Shown here piece by piece: positions 18,538 to 26,293 of a stretch of DNA of 33,927 bases (the stretch's first letter is position 1; the number at the start of each line of letters is the position of its first letter). Origin of the DNA: a bacterium (GTDB lineage Bacteria > Latescibacterota > Latescibacteria > Latescibacterales > Latescibacteraceae); contig JAJFUH010000115.1 of assembly GCA_021372535.1 (NCBI GenBank), forward strand, positions 1-33,927, read 5' to 3'. The notes beneath the pieces are model-generated. The model was not told the DNA's origin, ran no database searches, and saw only the letters and a program-made list of their open reading frames with translations. The position numbers and the translations under genes were made by a program.

Positions 18538-19329
18538 ATGAGTATACCAGTTTTTCAGGTCGATGCCTTTACCGATAAACCATTTTATGGTAATCCTGCG
18601 GCTGTATGCATATTACCGGAACCGCGTGATAAAAAGTGGATGCAGCTTGTCGCCCGTGAAATGAATCTCTCCGAGACCGCGTTTCTGCACCGGCGAGGAG
18701 ACCATTTCAATCTGCGGTGGTTCACCCCGGCTGTCGAGGTCGATCTGTGCGGGCACGCCACACTGGCAAGCGCACATATTCTGTGGGAAACCGGTATAAT
18801 GGACAAGCATGAACAGGCGCGGTTCGATACCCGGAGCGGAATGTTGACGGCCGATTTAAGGGACAGGATGATCGAACTGAACTTTCCGGCAGTGCCCGAT
18901 GAGCCTTCAGGAGCCCCTTTCGAGCTGTGTCAGGCTCTGGGCATCAAACAGGGTTATATCGGCAAAACAAAATTCGATTATCTTGTTGAAGTTGATTCGG
19001 AAAAAACGGTACGAGACCTCAGTCCGGATTTTTCACAGTTAAAGACCATACCTGTCCGCGGTATCATTGTCACCGCTCCGGCGTCTTCTCCGGAATATAA
19101 TTTTGTCTCACGGTTTTTTGCTCCGGGCGCGGGTATTGACGAGGACCCGGTCACCGGATCGTCTCATTGCAGTTTAGGGCCGTTCTGGAAACGTAAAACC
19201 GGCAGGAGCGAATTTGTCGCCTGTCAGCTCTCGGAGCGCGGCGGCATCGTCCATGTCCGTGTTGACGGCGACCGGGTATATATCGGAGGGCAGGCGGTTA
19301 CAGTGCTTCACGGAGAGCTTACCGATTAA
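18538..19329 (+). CDS. PhzF-family isomerase/epimerase-like protein
   Basis: This cytoplasmic 263-residue protein has the two-lobed PhzF fold. Conserved family motifs are QVDAFTDKPFYGNPAAV at the N-terminus, NLSETAF with the catalytic glutamate E46, VDLCGHATLA with H73, and IDEDPVTGSSHC in the second lobe. Length is slightly short of the usual ~280-300 residues because lobe two is compact, but no motif is missing. AAAGGAG at 18524-18530 sets the start. Family members catalyse isomerisations (PhzF) or are of unknown function, and most genomic copies, like this one, have no phenazine genes nearby. TTGCGA (18485-18490) and TATTCT (18509-18514) form a weak possible promoter. The gene converges with the PL8 lyase gene, 23 nt apart. 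Confidence 0.92.
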   Translation: MSIPVFQVDAFTDKPFYGNPAAVCILPEPRDKKWMQLVAREMNLSETAFLHRRGDHFNLRWFTPAVEVDLCGHATLASAHILWETGIMDKHEQARFDTRSGMLTADLRDRMIELNFPAVPDEPSGAPFELCQALGIKQGYIGKTKFDYLVEVDSEKTVRDLSPDFSQLKTIPVRGIIVTAPASSPEYNFVSRFFAPGAGIDEDPVTGSSHCSLGPFWKRKTGRSEFVACQLSERGGIVHVRVDGDRVYIGGQAVTVLHGELTD

Positions 19330-19352
19330 CACCGATTAAACGAGATGGTTTT

Positions 19353-21491
19353 TTATAACTTCACTCGCTGCATTACGCTCTTTCCCGCATACATGTCGCC
19401 CGGTAAATCGAAGATGACCGTCATCGGCGATTTTCCGTCGCGCCGTACGACTACCGCTACGGTCATTTCCCGGTTCACGGGATTTGAAACCGAGATTTCA
19501 ATGGTATCCTTCAATTCCTTCACGAGCAGAAGGCAGGGCTTTTCGGCTCCGATCTCAAGGTTCTCCGCGACCCGCAGGCTGCCGGGAGAATAGAACGCTA
19601 TCCCCGTAATCCCGAGTCCTTTGTGACGGACGGCCTGTATTTCCGGTTCGTTCGACAGTATTTCAACCGGCGAGGCGCCTTTTTCATACCGGGCAACCGA
19701 GGCAAGTGAAACACCCGGAGAGACAATATAGGCATAACGGGCCTCTCTGGGTGATTTCCCGTGGTCGAACCATACGGTACATACATCGCGGGAAACATTC
19801 TCTTTCGAATACATGTGGTTGATGCTCCACCAGTCGCCGGTCTGAGCATCGTTGGTGAGACGTAACTGCGCGGGCTCGGGGAAAATGTACGCGGTGCTGT
19901 CGTGATACACCCATGCGGCATCGGTAAAACTATGGCTGCCGCGGCTGACAGTCCGTGAGTCTTTCCCGTTCGAGACGGTTAAATCTCCCTTGAGAAAACA
20001 CTGGTTGACCGTTGTCACCACGGGATTGTCCGAAGAACAGGTTATTCCCGCGCCGAGACAGACGAATTCGTCATCGAAGAAGAACCATGCCTTGCGGGCG
20101 AAGAGACCGTCACGTTCAAAGTCGAACGCTGCCATCCCGTACATGCCATCCGAGACACCCCCGGCAAACGGACGCGTCCCCTTTATGCATATTTTACCCG
20201 CGAGCTCCGGTGTCAGTTCGACTGTCGTCCCGGGAATTTTCTGCCAGTCCCACACGGGGAAAATGTCATGATATTCCCAGTCGGTACGCATGATATACGT
20301 GCACCCGTCGGCAAGATGGTGGCTCTTGAGGCCCTCGTCGTTAGCCGGATTGTCGGTGTTGAGGAGACGGTTTGAAAACATCCGCGCCGAGGCGTAATAG
20401 TCCGGACGGTGATGGGTCATGATGTCTCCGCGCCAGAAGTGACGGTTTCCGGTCAACGGTGCGGTGTTTCCTCCTTCGAGACGGGCGAGCAGATCGCGGT
20501 ATCCGGTTTCACGGCCCGTGGGAATTTTGAGCATGTTTTCGACAATCGGGCGAAGGTAACCGGCGCTTGGGTTCGTTCCCTGTCTTCGCGTTATACCCCG
20601 CCCCGTGGCGCCGTAATCCTTGGTCGAACACCGTATCATCCACTGGCAGCCGTCCAGAATCAAGCCGTTCAATATCCCGATTTTATCAGCGGGAAACTCG
20701 AACCGCGTGCCTGTGACAACCGTCGCGAGCTCCGAGCAGTTCGAGGCAAACACAGCCCCGTAACCGTGGTTGTACAGAAGAGCGCCGTGCTGGTGAAAAC
20801 TGAAGTCGGGCTGAATCCCCTCCTCCATCGATATCCGTATTTCGCCGGTAATCCTGTTCAGGGCTTCGGATACAACCTGCGGGTTGTTTTCCAGTATGCC
20901 GCGCATGACGGTGATGTTTCCCACATCGGCAAGGTTTGCCCCGGTCATGCCGAGTTTCGCCCGGGTGAGGATTTCCACACCCTTTGTCCGTTGGGTGTCA
21001 TCCAGTTCACCATCGATGAGAAGAAGTACCTGGGCAAGCCTTCCCGGAACACCGATGACGTTCCACCACCAGTTCGGATTCTGATAATCCTTGCCGAGCC
21101 AGTGATCGAGGCCGGCAAAAACGGCAACTCGAAGCTTCGGGTCGCCGCGCAGCGCAGATGACGGGCTTTCGTACCCCTGCGCAAGGGTCAGCAGATATGA
21201 AAGGTGTTTGAACGTTGCCCAGTTGGCACGGTTCTGGTCGGTGTAAAGAACATCCTCCCATGTGCCGTCCGGCTTTTGAGCTGCGACAAGCCCGTCAACC
21301 TGCTCATTATCGACTTTTTCCAGGAGCGGGTCGAGCAACCGCTGCCTGACCGTATCCATGTCACGATCAGCTTCTTTCGAAGACACCGTCGAGCGTTCCT
21401 GAGCATAACATGGTATGGAATACAGGCTCCCAAACATGATGACGGCGGCACCAATCGACAGTAAATAAGCAAGAACGCGGGCTTTTTTCAT
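19353..21491 (-). CDS. Polysaccharide lyase family 8 (chondroitin/hyaluronate/xanthan lyase type), secreted
   Basis: This 712-residue exported lyase starts at the ATG complementary to 21489-21491, preceded by AAAGGAA; an upstream in-frame start at 21530 is less likely. A Sec signal peptide ends near CYAQE. The N-terminal alpha/alpha-toroid carries WWWN, TGAN with N186, the HQHG...YNHGYG block with H235 and Y244, GRGITRR with R298, and NDEGLK with E386. Their spacing matches Asn175, His225, Tyr234, Arg288 and Glu371 of Pedobacter (Flavobacterium) chondroitin AC lyase as I recall them. The second half is the usual beta-sandwich. PL8 enzymes cleave uronic-acid polysaccharides (chondroitin, hyaluronan, xanthan) by beta-elimination; which one is used here cannot be told. 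The gene is transcribed alone toward the PhzF-like gene. Confidence 0.9.
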   Translation of the reverse strand: MKKARVLAYLLSIGAAVIMFGSLYSIPCYAQERSTVSSKEADRDMDTVRQRLLDPLLEKVDNEQVDGLVAAQKPDGTWEDVLYTDQNRANWATFKHLSYLLTLAQGYESPSSALRGDPKLRVAVFAGLDHWLGKDYQNPNWWWNVIGVPGRLAQVLLLIDGELDDTQRTKGVEILTRAKLGMTGANLADVGNITVMRGILENNPQVVSEALNRITGEIRISMEEGIQPDFSFHQHGALLYNHGYGAVFASNCSELATVVTGTRFEFPADKIGILNGLILDGCQWMIRCSTKDYGATGRGITRRQGTNPSAGYLRPIVENMLKIPTGRETGYRDLLARLEGGNTAPLTGNRHFWRGDIMTHHRPDYYASARMFSNRLLNTDNPANDEGLKSHHLADGCTYIMRTDWEYHDIFPVWDWQKIPGTTVELTPELAGKICIKGTRPFAGGVSDGMYGMAAFDFERDGLFARKAWFFFDDEFVCLGAGITCSSDNPVVTTVNQCFLKGDLTVSNGKDSRTVSRGSHSFTDAAWVYHDSTAYIFPEPAQLRLTNDAQTGDWWSINHMYSKENVSRDVCTVWFDHGKSPREARYAYIVSPGVSLASVARYEKGASPVEILSNEPEIQAVRHKGLGITGIAFYSPGSLRVAENLEIGAEKPCLLLVKELKDTIEISVSNPVNREMTVAVVVRRDGKSPMTVIFDLPGDMYAGKSVMQRVKL

Positions 21492-21561
21492 CTCGGAAAT
21501 TCCTTTTTTAAATGTAATCTGCCAAATCATGTAACGAACAGGAATTCATTTAACCAGACCC

Positions 21562-21740
21562 ATTCACAAAATATAATAGAACACGGATTTACGCGGATTG
21601 GACGGATTTAGGTGGATTTTATTTTTTATTTACATATTTTTTGGTGTTAATGTTTATTAATTGTTAATGATAGTATAAATAATATGTTATCTAAATATGT
21701 GTCTTTGTGTCTTTGTGGTTAAATATTTTCATGAATAATA
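21562..21740 (+). repeat. Dispersed intergenic repeat, copy B (uninterrupted)
   Basis: The left module, with ATTCACAAAATATAATAG and CACGGATTTACGCGGATT (21562-21599), is joined by an AT-rich middle to the right module TCTTTGTGGTTAAATATTTT plus CATGAATAAT (21710-21739). This copy has no obvious insertion and serves as the reference form for copies A and C. It fills most of 21492-21883, about 140 nt upstream of the Tat-type sugar isomerase gene. Confidence 0.7.
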
Positions 21741-21768
21741 CGTGCTGAAAACAATACCATCGGAAATT

Positions 21769-21799
21769 TTGCAGCTTGATTTTTTTACCAAACTATAAT
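21769..21799 (+). promoter_or_regulatory. Possible sigma70-type promoter
   Basis: TTGCAG (21769-21774) and a perfect TATAAT (21794-21799) are separated by 19 bp, 84 nt upstream of the isomerase start. The spacing is longer than ideal and the region is AT-rich, so this is only a candidate. Confidence 0.3.
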
Positions 21800-21883
21800 A
21801 TATACGTTACAACACGTTTACCGAACAGTAAAATCTTGGATAGCAGTATCACTTTACCCACTCATTTCATAGAGAGGTAATCA

Positions 21884-22957
21884 ATGTCAACGTACATGTC
21901 AAGACGTCAGGCGCTGGCATCCGGAGCGCTGGCGGCCGGTATGATGGCTGGAACGGAAAGCTCGGCTCAGCAGACCGCCGAAAAGAAACTCGGAACACGA
22001 TATCAGGAACGTCTCTGGTCGCGGGGCCCCGATACGAGCCTTGTCCGCAACCTGAAACCGGGTTCTACACCGATACGGCTGGCGTGCAGCAGCAGCGCGA
22101 CACGGCTGTGGTACCCCGAGGGGAAAAGCATAACGGAAGCGGTCAAAAACATCCGTGACCGGGGATATACATCCGCGGGTGTCGCACATGGTCCCTTCAA
22201 ACGAAACAAATGGCTCGATGCATCGGACTCCGAAATCAAAGAGCTGAAAGCCGCGCTCAAGCAGTACGATGTAACCTTTTTTGACATGATGACCTGGGAC
22301 AATATTATTCATCCCGACCCGGCATACCGTGAGAAAGCAATCAAACATGTGACCGAAAACGTTGAAGCGGCGGAAAAATGCGGCGCGCAGTCGATCTGCG
22401 CAGGTCTCGGGAGCCGTGACCCCGACCCCGAATGCGGGCTTGCCATGCACCCCGAAAACTGGACGGAGGAAACGTGGAAACTCGGCGTCAACGGCATCAA
22501 GCAGATACTGAAAGATACCGCCGGATACAAGGCAGTGCTCGGCATGGAGGCGGTGATCACAACGCCGCTTGACGGCCCCATGGCGCTCAAACGGCTTAAG
22601 GAGGATGTCGGCGATCCCCGCTGCCAGGTCGCTTTCGATCCCGCGAACATGTTCACCGTGGCAAATTATTACCACTCCACCGAAATGATCAACTGGTGCT
22701 TCGACGTGCTCGGCGAGGACATCGCATGCTGCCATGCAAAAGACACCTTCATCGAGCGGGATGAAATGCTTGTCCTGATGACCATGAAGCCGGCGGGTCA
22801 GGGAGTCCAGGATTACGAGACCTACCTCACGAGGTTAAGCCGGCTGAAGTATCCGCGTACGCTTCTTCTCGAGTTCGCGAAAGATGATGAGTATCCCGGA
22901 GTCAAGGCGTTCCTCGAAAAAACCGCGGCAAAGGTGGGCGTGAAGATATACAGCTGA
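21884..22957 (+). CDS. Tat-exported sugar phosphate isomerase/epimerase-like TIM barrel
   Basis: This 357-residue member of the xylose-isomerase-like (AP endonuclease 2) TIM-barrel superfamily starts at ATG 21884 after AGAGAGG. The N-terminus is a twin-arginine signal (SRRQALASGALAAG) with likely cleavage after ESSA. Expected divalent-metal ligands are E222 (LGMEAV), D252 (AFDPANM), H284 (CCHAKD) and E330 (LLEFAKD), so the site looks intact. Family members isomerise or epimerise free sugars or sugar acids such as hydroxypyruvate or inositol derivatives. The substrate here is unknown. Export of a barrel of this type is recurrent in uncultivated polysaccharide degraders. The gene is followed by an intrinsic terminator at 23012-23057, suggesting a monocistronic unit. 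Confidence 0.88.
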   Translation: MSTYMSRRQALASGALAAGMMAGTESSAQQTAEKKLGTRYQERLWSRGPDTSLVRNLKPGSTPIRLACSSSATRLWYPEGKSITEAVKNIRDRGYTSAGVAHGPFKRNKWLDASDSEIKELKAALKQYDVTFFDMMTWDNIIHPDPAYREKAIKHVTENVEAAEKCGAQSICAGLGSRDPDPECGLAMHPENWTEETWKLGVNGIKQILKDTAGYKAVLGMEAVITTPLDGPMALKRLKEDVGDPRCQVAFDPANMFTVANYYHSTEMINWCFDVLGEDIACCHAKDTFIERDEMLVLMTMKPAGQGVQDYETYLTRLSRLKYPRTLLLEFAKDDEYPGVKAFLEKTAAKVGVKIYS

Positions 22958-23011
22958 GATTTCCGGAGAAATAAAGAATCCGGACTGTCTTTCTGCCTAT
23001 ATAACAACTGT

Positions 23012-23057
23012 GAGCAGTCAGGGGATTGACAAACTTTTCCTGACTGCTCTGTTTTTT
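23012..23057 (+). terminator. Rho-independent terminator after the isomerase gene
   Basis: GAGCAGTCAGG (23012-23022) pairs perfectly with CCTGACTGCTC (23039-23049) around a 16 nt loop, then a T-run (23052-23057) follows. It lies 54 nt after the stop codon of the isomerase gene and is correctly oriented to end that transcript. Confidence 0.85.
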
Positions 23058-23109
23058 ATAATGGTATCCGTGTATATTCGTGGGCATTAAAAAAGCATTA
23101 CTTTTTTAT

Positions 23110-23285
23110 TCCGCTTTTATATCGCTTATCACAACCGGATTGATGTATTCTTTCTGTGTGTCGAGCATATACTTCCTGAATTCCTGCTCGTTTCTGTTTA
23201 CCGTGCCCTCGCTCCATCCGGCGGAAATAATTCACGCGGTGAATCGTCAGGACGAAAACGCCATCAATAACCGTTTCCGGTTTCA
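23110..23285 (-). pseudogene. Decayed duplicate of the DUF4861 gene 3' end
   Basis: The stretch 23110-23222 is nearly identical to the end of the DUF4861 gene (26308-26422). Read on the minus strand it gives AGWSEGTVNRNEQEFRKYML followed by DTQKEYINPVVISDIKAE and a stop. The intact gene has DTQKEYNNPVVISDIKAEYKQ at this point. Most differences are synonymous. Further 5' (about 23225-23285) the similarity fades, with small gaps and an in-frame TGA, so no protein is made. It shows that a second DUF4861-like gene once stood here, or that a fragment was copied and partly eroded. The flanking sequence from 22958 holds only the terminator. Confidence 0.8.
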
Positions 23286-23297
23286 TGAACCGTTAAA

Positions 23298-24590
23298 TCA
23301 TCTGCCCGTGAGCTTCACTTCCTGAAGGACAAGGCCATAGTGGCTGCCCGGAGGATTTTCCAGTATGGCCACGCCGTTCCAGTCTCTGGCAAAATTACCG
23401 GAATAGCAGAGCCATGCGGTTCGACCGTCATCACTGATGAATTTCGAAGGGAAATTCAGAAAATAGCCCTGCTCGCCGAAATTTTTCATATAGGTAATCA
23501 TTTTCCACGGGCCGGTGATCGCGTTCGATTCGAGAATATAAGAGTTCATCTTTGCGCATGTAGGCCAGCCGTCGGTCACGCACATGAGATATTTTTTCAG
23601 CGGGGCGTTGTAAGTGACCGTGACGCATCCGCAGTTATTGTTCCAGTCGATCAGCGGCTTGATGGCGGTAAAGTCGGAAGTCCAGACCGGGGCGCCATTC
23701 TTGTCATGGCCGCCGAAGAATTCATATGCGGATGCATCGTTGATGGTTTCGACTGAGGGAACAACACGCAGAAGATATATCTGATCTCCGCTGATCCAGC
23801 TCAGATTGCCAAAGCGCGGCATGGCATCGGATTCGATGGCGCCGTGGCCGACAAGATATGCCTTGCCGTCGGGCGAATGTTCCATGTTTTTACCGAAATC
23901 AACAAAGTGAGGAGATCCGATTTTGACCGGTTCCCCCCACATGCCGGACTCGCCGAACAATGGCTTTGACGGTGTGTGCGGTGTTTCCTTCCATGTCCGG
24001 CCGTAATCCTCCGATATACGGAAGCCGACAAGGGGGCCGAGCCACGGCCAGTTATAAGTGAATCCCGCGTATGTCGTTTGTCCGTATGGCGCGAGGCAAT
24101 AGGTGCCGTAATACCAGATACCGTCATGGACAAGACTGCCGCAGGGATATCGTCCGCCATATGGTTTTGCGCTCGCAACGGTTTTTCCGAGGCTGTACAC
24201 ATGCAGAGACAGAGGATCGTCGCCCTCCATGACCGCCTGACCGGTTTCAGCTGTTACGCCATCCCCCGAATAGGAGGCCGAAATGTCCTGACCGCCGTCA
24301 AGGCGGGGACAGGGGCCGTCAGTATATGGCGAATACATCCTGTCATCGGAAGCCCATGAGGGATACCAGGTATCGGCAAAATGGTAATCGCTGTGCCTGC
24401 CGGTGAACACGATCCCGGTTATGTCCTCCGATTTTTCGAAAGGGCAACCTGCCGGCGGCTGCGATTCCCAGCGGAACGCCTTGAACATGGTGTCCTGCGC
24501 GGATACCGTGGAACACGTGAAAGACAGGGCGGCAATACATACAGAAACGAGAACCGACATGAACACACAATATATTCGATTCCGCGGCAT
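23298..24590 (-). CDS. Secreted Asp-box protein, beta-propeller/sialidase-like, function unknown
   Basis: This 430-residue exported protein has a Sec signal peptide (hydrophobic stretch 8-28, cleavage near VSAQD). AAGGAGG upstream supports the start at 24590. One perfect Asp-box, SEDYGRTW, lies at residues 193-200, and several short repeats have the feel of a five- or six-bladed beta-propeller (YPCGSLVHDGIWYYGTY, VTVTYNAPLKKYLMCVTDG, GNFARDWNG). This suggests a glycoside-hydrolase-like fold of sialidase, GH43 or DUF4185 type, but I see no certain catalytic set. It follows the fragment of the DUF4861 gene and precedes, in transcription order, nothing obvious. Neighbouring genes also make exported carbohydrate-related proteins, which supports a role in glycan binding or cleavage. 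Confidence 0.7.
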   Translation of the reverse strand: MPRNRIYCVFMSVLVSVCIAALSFTCSTVSAQDTMFKAFRWESQPPAGCPFEKSEDITGIVFTGRHSDYHFADTWYPSWASDDRMYSPYTDGPCPRLDGGQDISASYSGDGVTAETGQAVMEGDDPLSLHVYSLGKTVASAKPYGGRYPCGSLVHDGIWYYGTYCLAPYGQTTYAGFTYNWPWLGPLVGFRISEDYGRTWKETPHTPSKPLFGESGMWGEPVKIGSPHFVDFGKNMEHSPDGKAYLVGHGAIESDAMPRFGNLSWISGDQIYLLRVVPSVETINDASAYEFFGGHDKNGAPVWTSDFTAIKPLIDWNNNCGCVTVTYNAPLKKYLMCVTDGWPTCAKMNSYILESNAITGPWKMITYMKNFGEQGYFLNFPSKFISDDGRTAWLCYSGNFARDWNGVAILENPPGSHYGLVLQEVKLTGR

Positions 24591-24779
24591 GAAAAAAGCC
24601 TCCTTGAATGTGCGTTACAGGGCATGTTCCCGACGGTCAATTCACCATGATTTTTCGCGCCTCAAATGGATAACGCTCTCAGTCAATCAAGGGCCTTGAC
24701 ACGACAAACAAGCCTGTCCGACTCTTCTTCGACACTATGATTATAAGTCTTGTGATAAAGTCTGTAAGTGTGGATACAA

Positions 24780-24826
24780 GCTGTCAAGGGTCGGCACGAA
24801 GTGCCGATTTACATGCCCTTGACAGC
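24780..24826. repeat. Compound stem-loop (nested inverted repeats)
   Basis: The outer arms GCTGTCAAGGG (24780-24790) and CCCTTGACAGC (24816-24826) pair perfectly. Inside, TCGGCAC (24791-24797) and GTGCCGA (24801-24807) form a second stem around GAA, leaving an 8 nt one-sided bulge. There is no adjacent T-run on either strand, so it is not a standard terminator. It lies between two minus-strand genes (24591-24885 holds no gene) and may be a REP-type repeat or an RNA processing site. Confidence 0.7.
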
Positions 24827-24885
24827 AACAAAACAATACATTTCGTCACAGGGCTCGTGAAAAAATATACTTTTTCACAGCCCTC

Positions 24886-25965
24886 TTATTTCAACACCAC
24901 ATCCCATACCTTCACCCGCTTCGCCTTCCCCGCCGGGCCTTCGACGTGGAGGGTGACAATGAAGAATCCGCCCTTCGTGTACTGATGAACGGGGTGCTGC
25001 TCGGTCGAAGTCGTGCCATCGTCGAACTCCCACAGCCACGAAGTGATTTCGCCGTGGGATTCGTCCTTGAAGGCAACGATCCTTCGGTCGAGATCGAGCA
25101 CGGTGCAGGACCATTCGGCTTCTATAGGCTTTTGGAATTGCGGAAGGAGCGGCATGAGACGGAAGGCCAGGCACCGGTTGGCATCGCGGTACGAATCGCG
25201 GTGGTGCGATATGCTCCAGAAGCCGTTGTCGTCCTGAATGTCATTCGGATCGTTATTGCCATCATAGTCGATAATTGTCCATGTCAGGCCGAGGAGCGCG
25301 TTTTCCACGAGCTTTGACGGCACCGCGCGTTCAGGGCCGTCGTATGGAGCGTAGTCGAAGGGCGTGATCCAGAATTCGAGTACGAGGTTGCCGCTTTCGC
25401 CTTCTTTGAAGGAGTAGTCGTAGGCGTAGTTCGCCCAGGGAAGTTTGCTGATCCACGGCTGGCAGCCCCAGACCATGGCCCAGTCCCGTCCCTCACCCGG
25501 TGGTGTGTAGATGTGGTAGTTCTGGGCAAAGATACCCTGGTATTTGAAGTAATTGTCCCTGCCCTTGAACGTAGGATTGTATATTGCATCCCCGCCTGAC
25601 AGGTCGCCATCGACAAGCAATTCGAAGATGTCGCCTCGCCGGTAGAACATGTTCCAGTAATCGTCGAACGCCTCGTAGCAGAAATAGAGGCGGTTCAGCC
25701 CATTGACCCAGCCGACGCGAACCTTGACATCGAGGCTCTTTTTGTTCATGGGTCTGCCGGGAGTTTTCTCGTCGGTCAGTTCTTCGGTTCCGATGATATA
25801 GTCGTCCGGAACAATGTCCCAGTCGTCGGTTTTGCCGTCGATGCGAGGGATCATGTTCCGCGGGAACTGAAACACCTTGAATTCGACGCCGGGACGTTCC
25901 AGCGCCGCAGCCGGCAAAGAAAAGAGAAGAAGCGCGGCAAACATCGATATGAATGTTTTTGACAT
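24886..25965 (-). CDS. Secreted CBM9-like plus PKD-domain protein
   Basis: This 359-residue exported protein starts at the ATG complementary to 25963-25965; an in-frame TTG three codons earlier is less likely. The signal peptide is MSKTFISMFAALLLFSLP with cleavage near AALE. Residues about 25-270 resemble the carbohydrate-binding CBM9-like fold often found next to sugar-active enzymes: IDGKTDDW near the start, VGWVNGLNRLYFCYEAFDD, and an acidic DGDLSGGD segment. The last ~80 residues form a PKD domain (WLWEFDDGTTSTEQHPVHQY, then a strand ending GGFFIVTLHVEG). No catalytic residues are evident, so binding of glycans or display on the surface is more likely than hydrolysis. The protein would lie downstream of the DUF4861 gene on the same strand but is over 300 nt away. 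Confidence 0.75.
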   Translation of the reverse strand: MSKTFISMFAALLLFSLPAAALERPGVEFKVFQFPRNMIPRIDGKTDDWDIVPDDYIIGTEELTDEKTPGRPMNKKSLDVKVRVGWVNGLNRLYFCYEAFDDYWNMFYRRGDIFELLVDGDLSGGDAIYNPTFKGRDNYFKYQGIFAQNYHIYTPPGEGRDWAMVWGCQPWISKLPWANYAYDYSFKEGESGNLVLEFWITPFDYAPYDGPERAVPSKLVENALLGLTWTIIDYDGNNDPNDIQDDNGFWSISHHRDSYRDANRCLAFRLMPLLPQFQKPIEAEWSCTVLDLDRRIVAFKDESHGEITSWLWEFDDGTTSTEQHPVHQYTKGGFFIVTLHVEGPAGKAKRVKVWDVVLK

Positions 25966-26059
25966 GAGTTCCAACTTTCAGTGAAATATATAGTTAACTT
26001 GAAGGTATAAACCGATATTCCCCCTATCAGAATAAAGAGGGCTCATAATTCCGAAATAT

Positions 26060-26266
26060 TCATTCAACAAGCTCAATGTATGGTCTTTGTACAATTGAAA
26101 CAAGATTTTTTCCTGCGAAATAGACGAACCGTTTGAATGAGAGACGTGTGCAGTTCAGAGCATATTTGTCTTCTTTGATCCACTGTTCCGCAGTATCGCG
26201 GCCATCGTAGACGCGTACAACCACACAATCGGCCTGCTTCACTTTGTCCTTCTTTCGATTAAACAT
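26060..26266 (-). pseudogene. IS1380-family transposase remnant (C-terminal piece)
   Basis: The 68-codon frame contains YDGRDTAEQWIKEDKYALN followed by CTRLSFKRF. This matches from memory the conserved C-terminal block of IS1380-type DDE transposases, usually Y-N-x-R-G-TAEQWIKEGK-x-A followed by TRLSC. The final catalytic-region glutamate of that motif is present, but the whole N-terminal part with the other two acidic residues is missing, as are terminal inverted repeats. It is therefore a fossil. It lies 27 nt from the end of the DUF4861 gene, whose 3' end is duplicated about 3.2 kb away. Confidence 0.72.
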
Positions 26267-26293
26267 ATCGCCTGCATTTTATACTTTTGTAAC

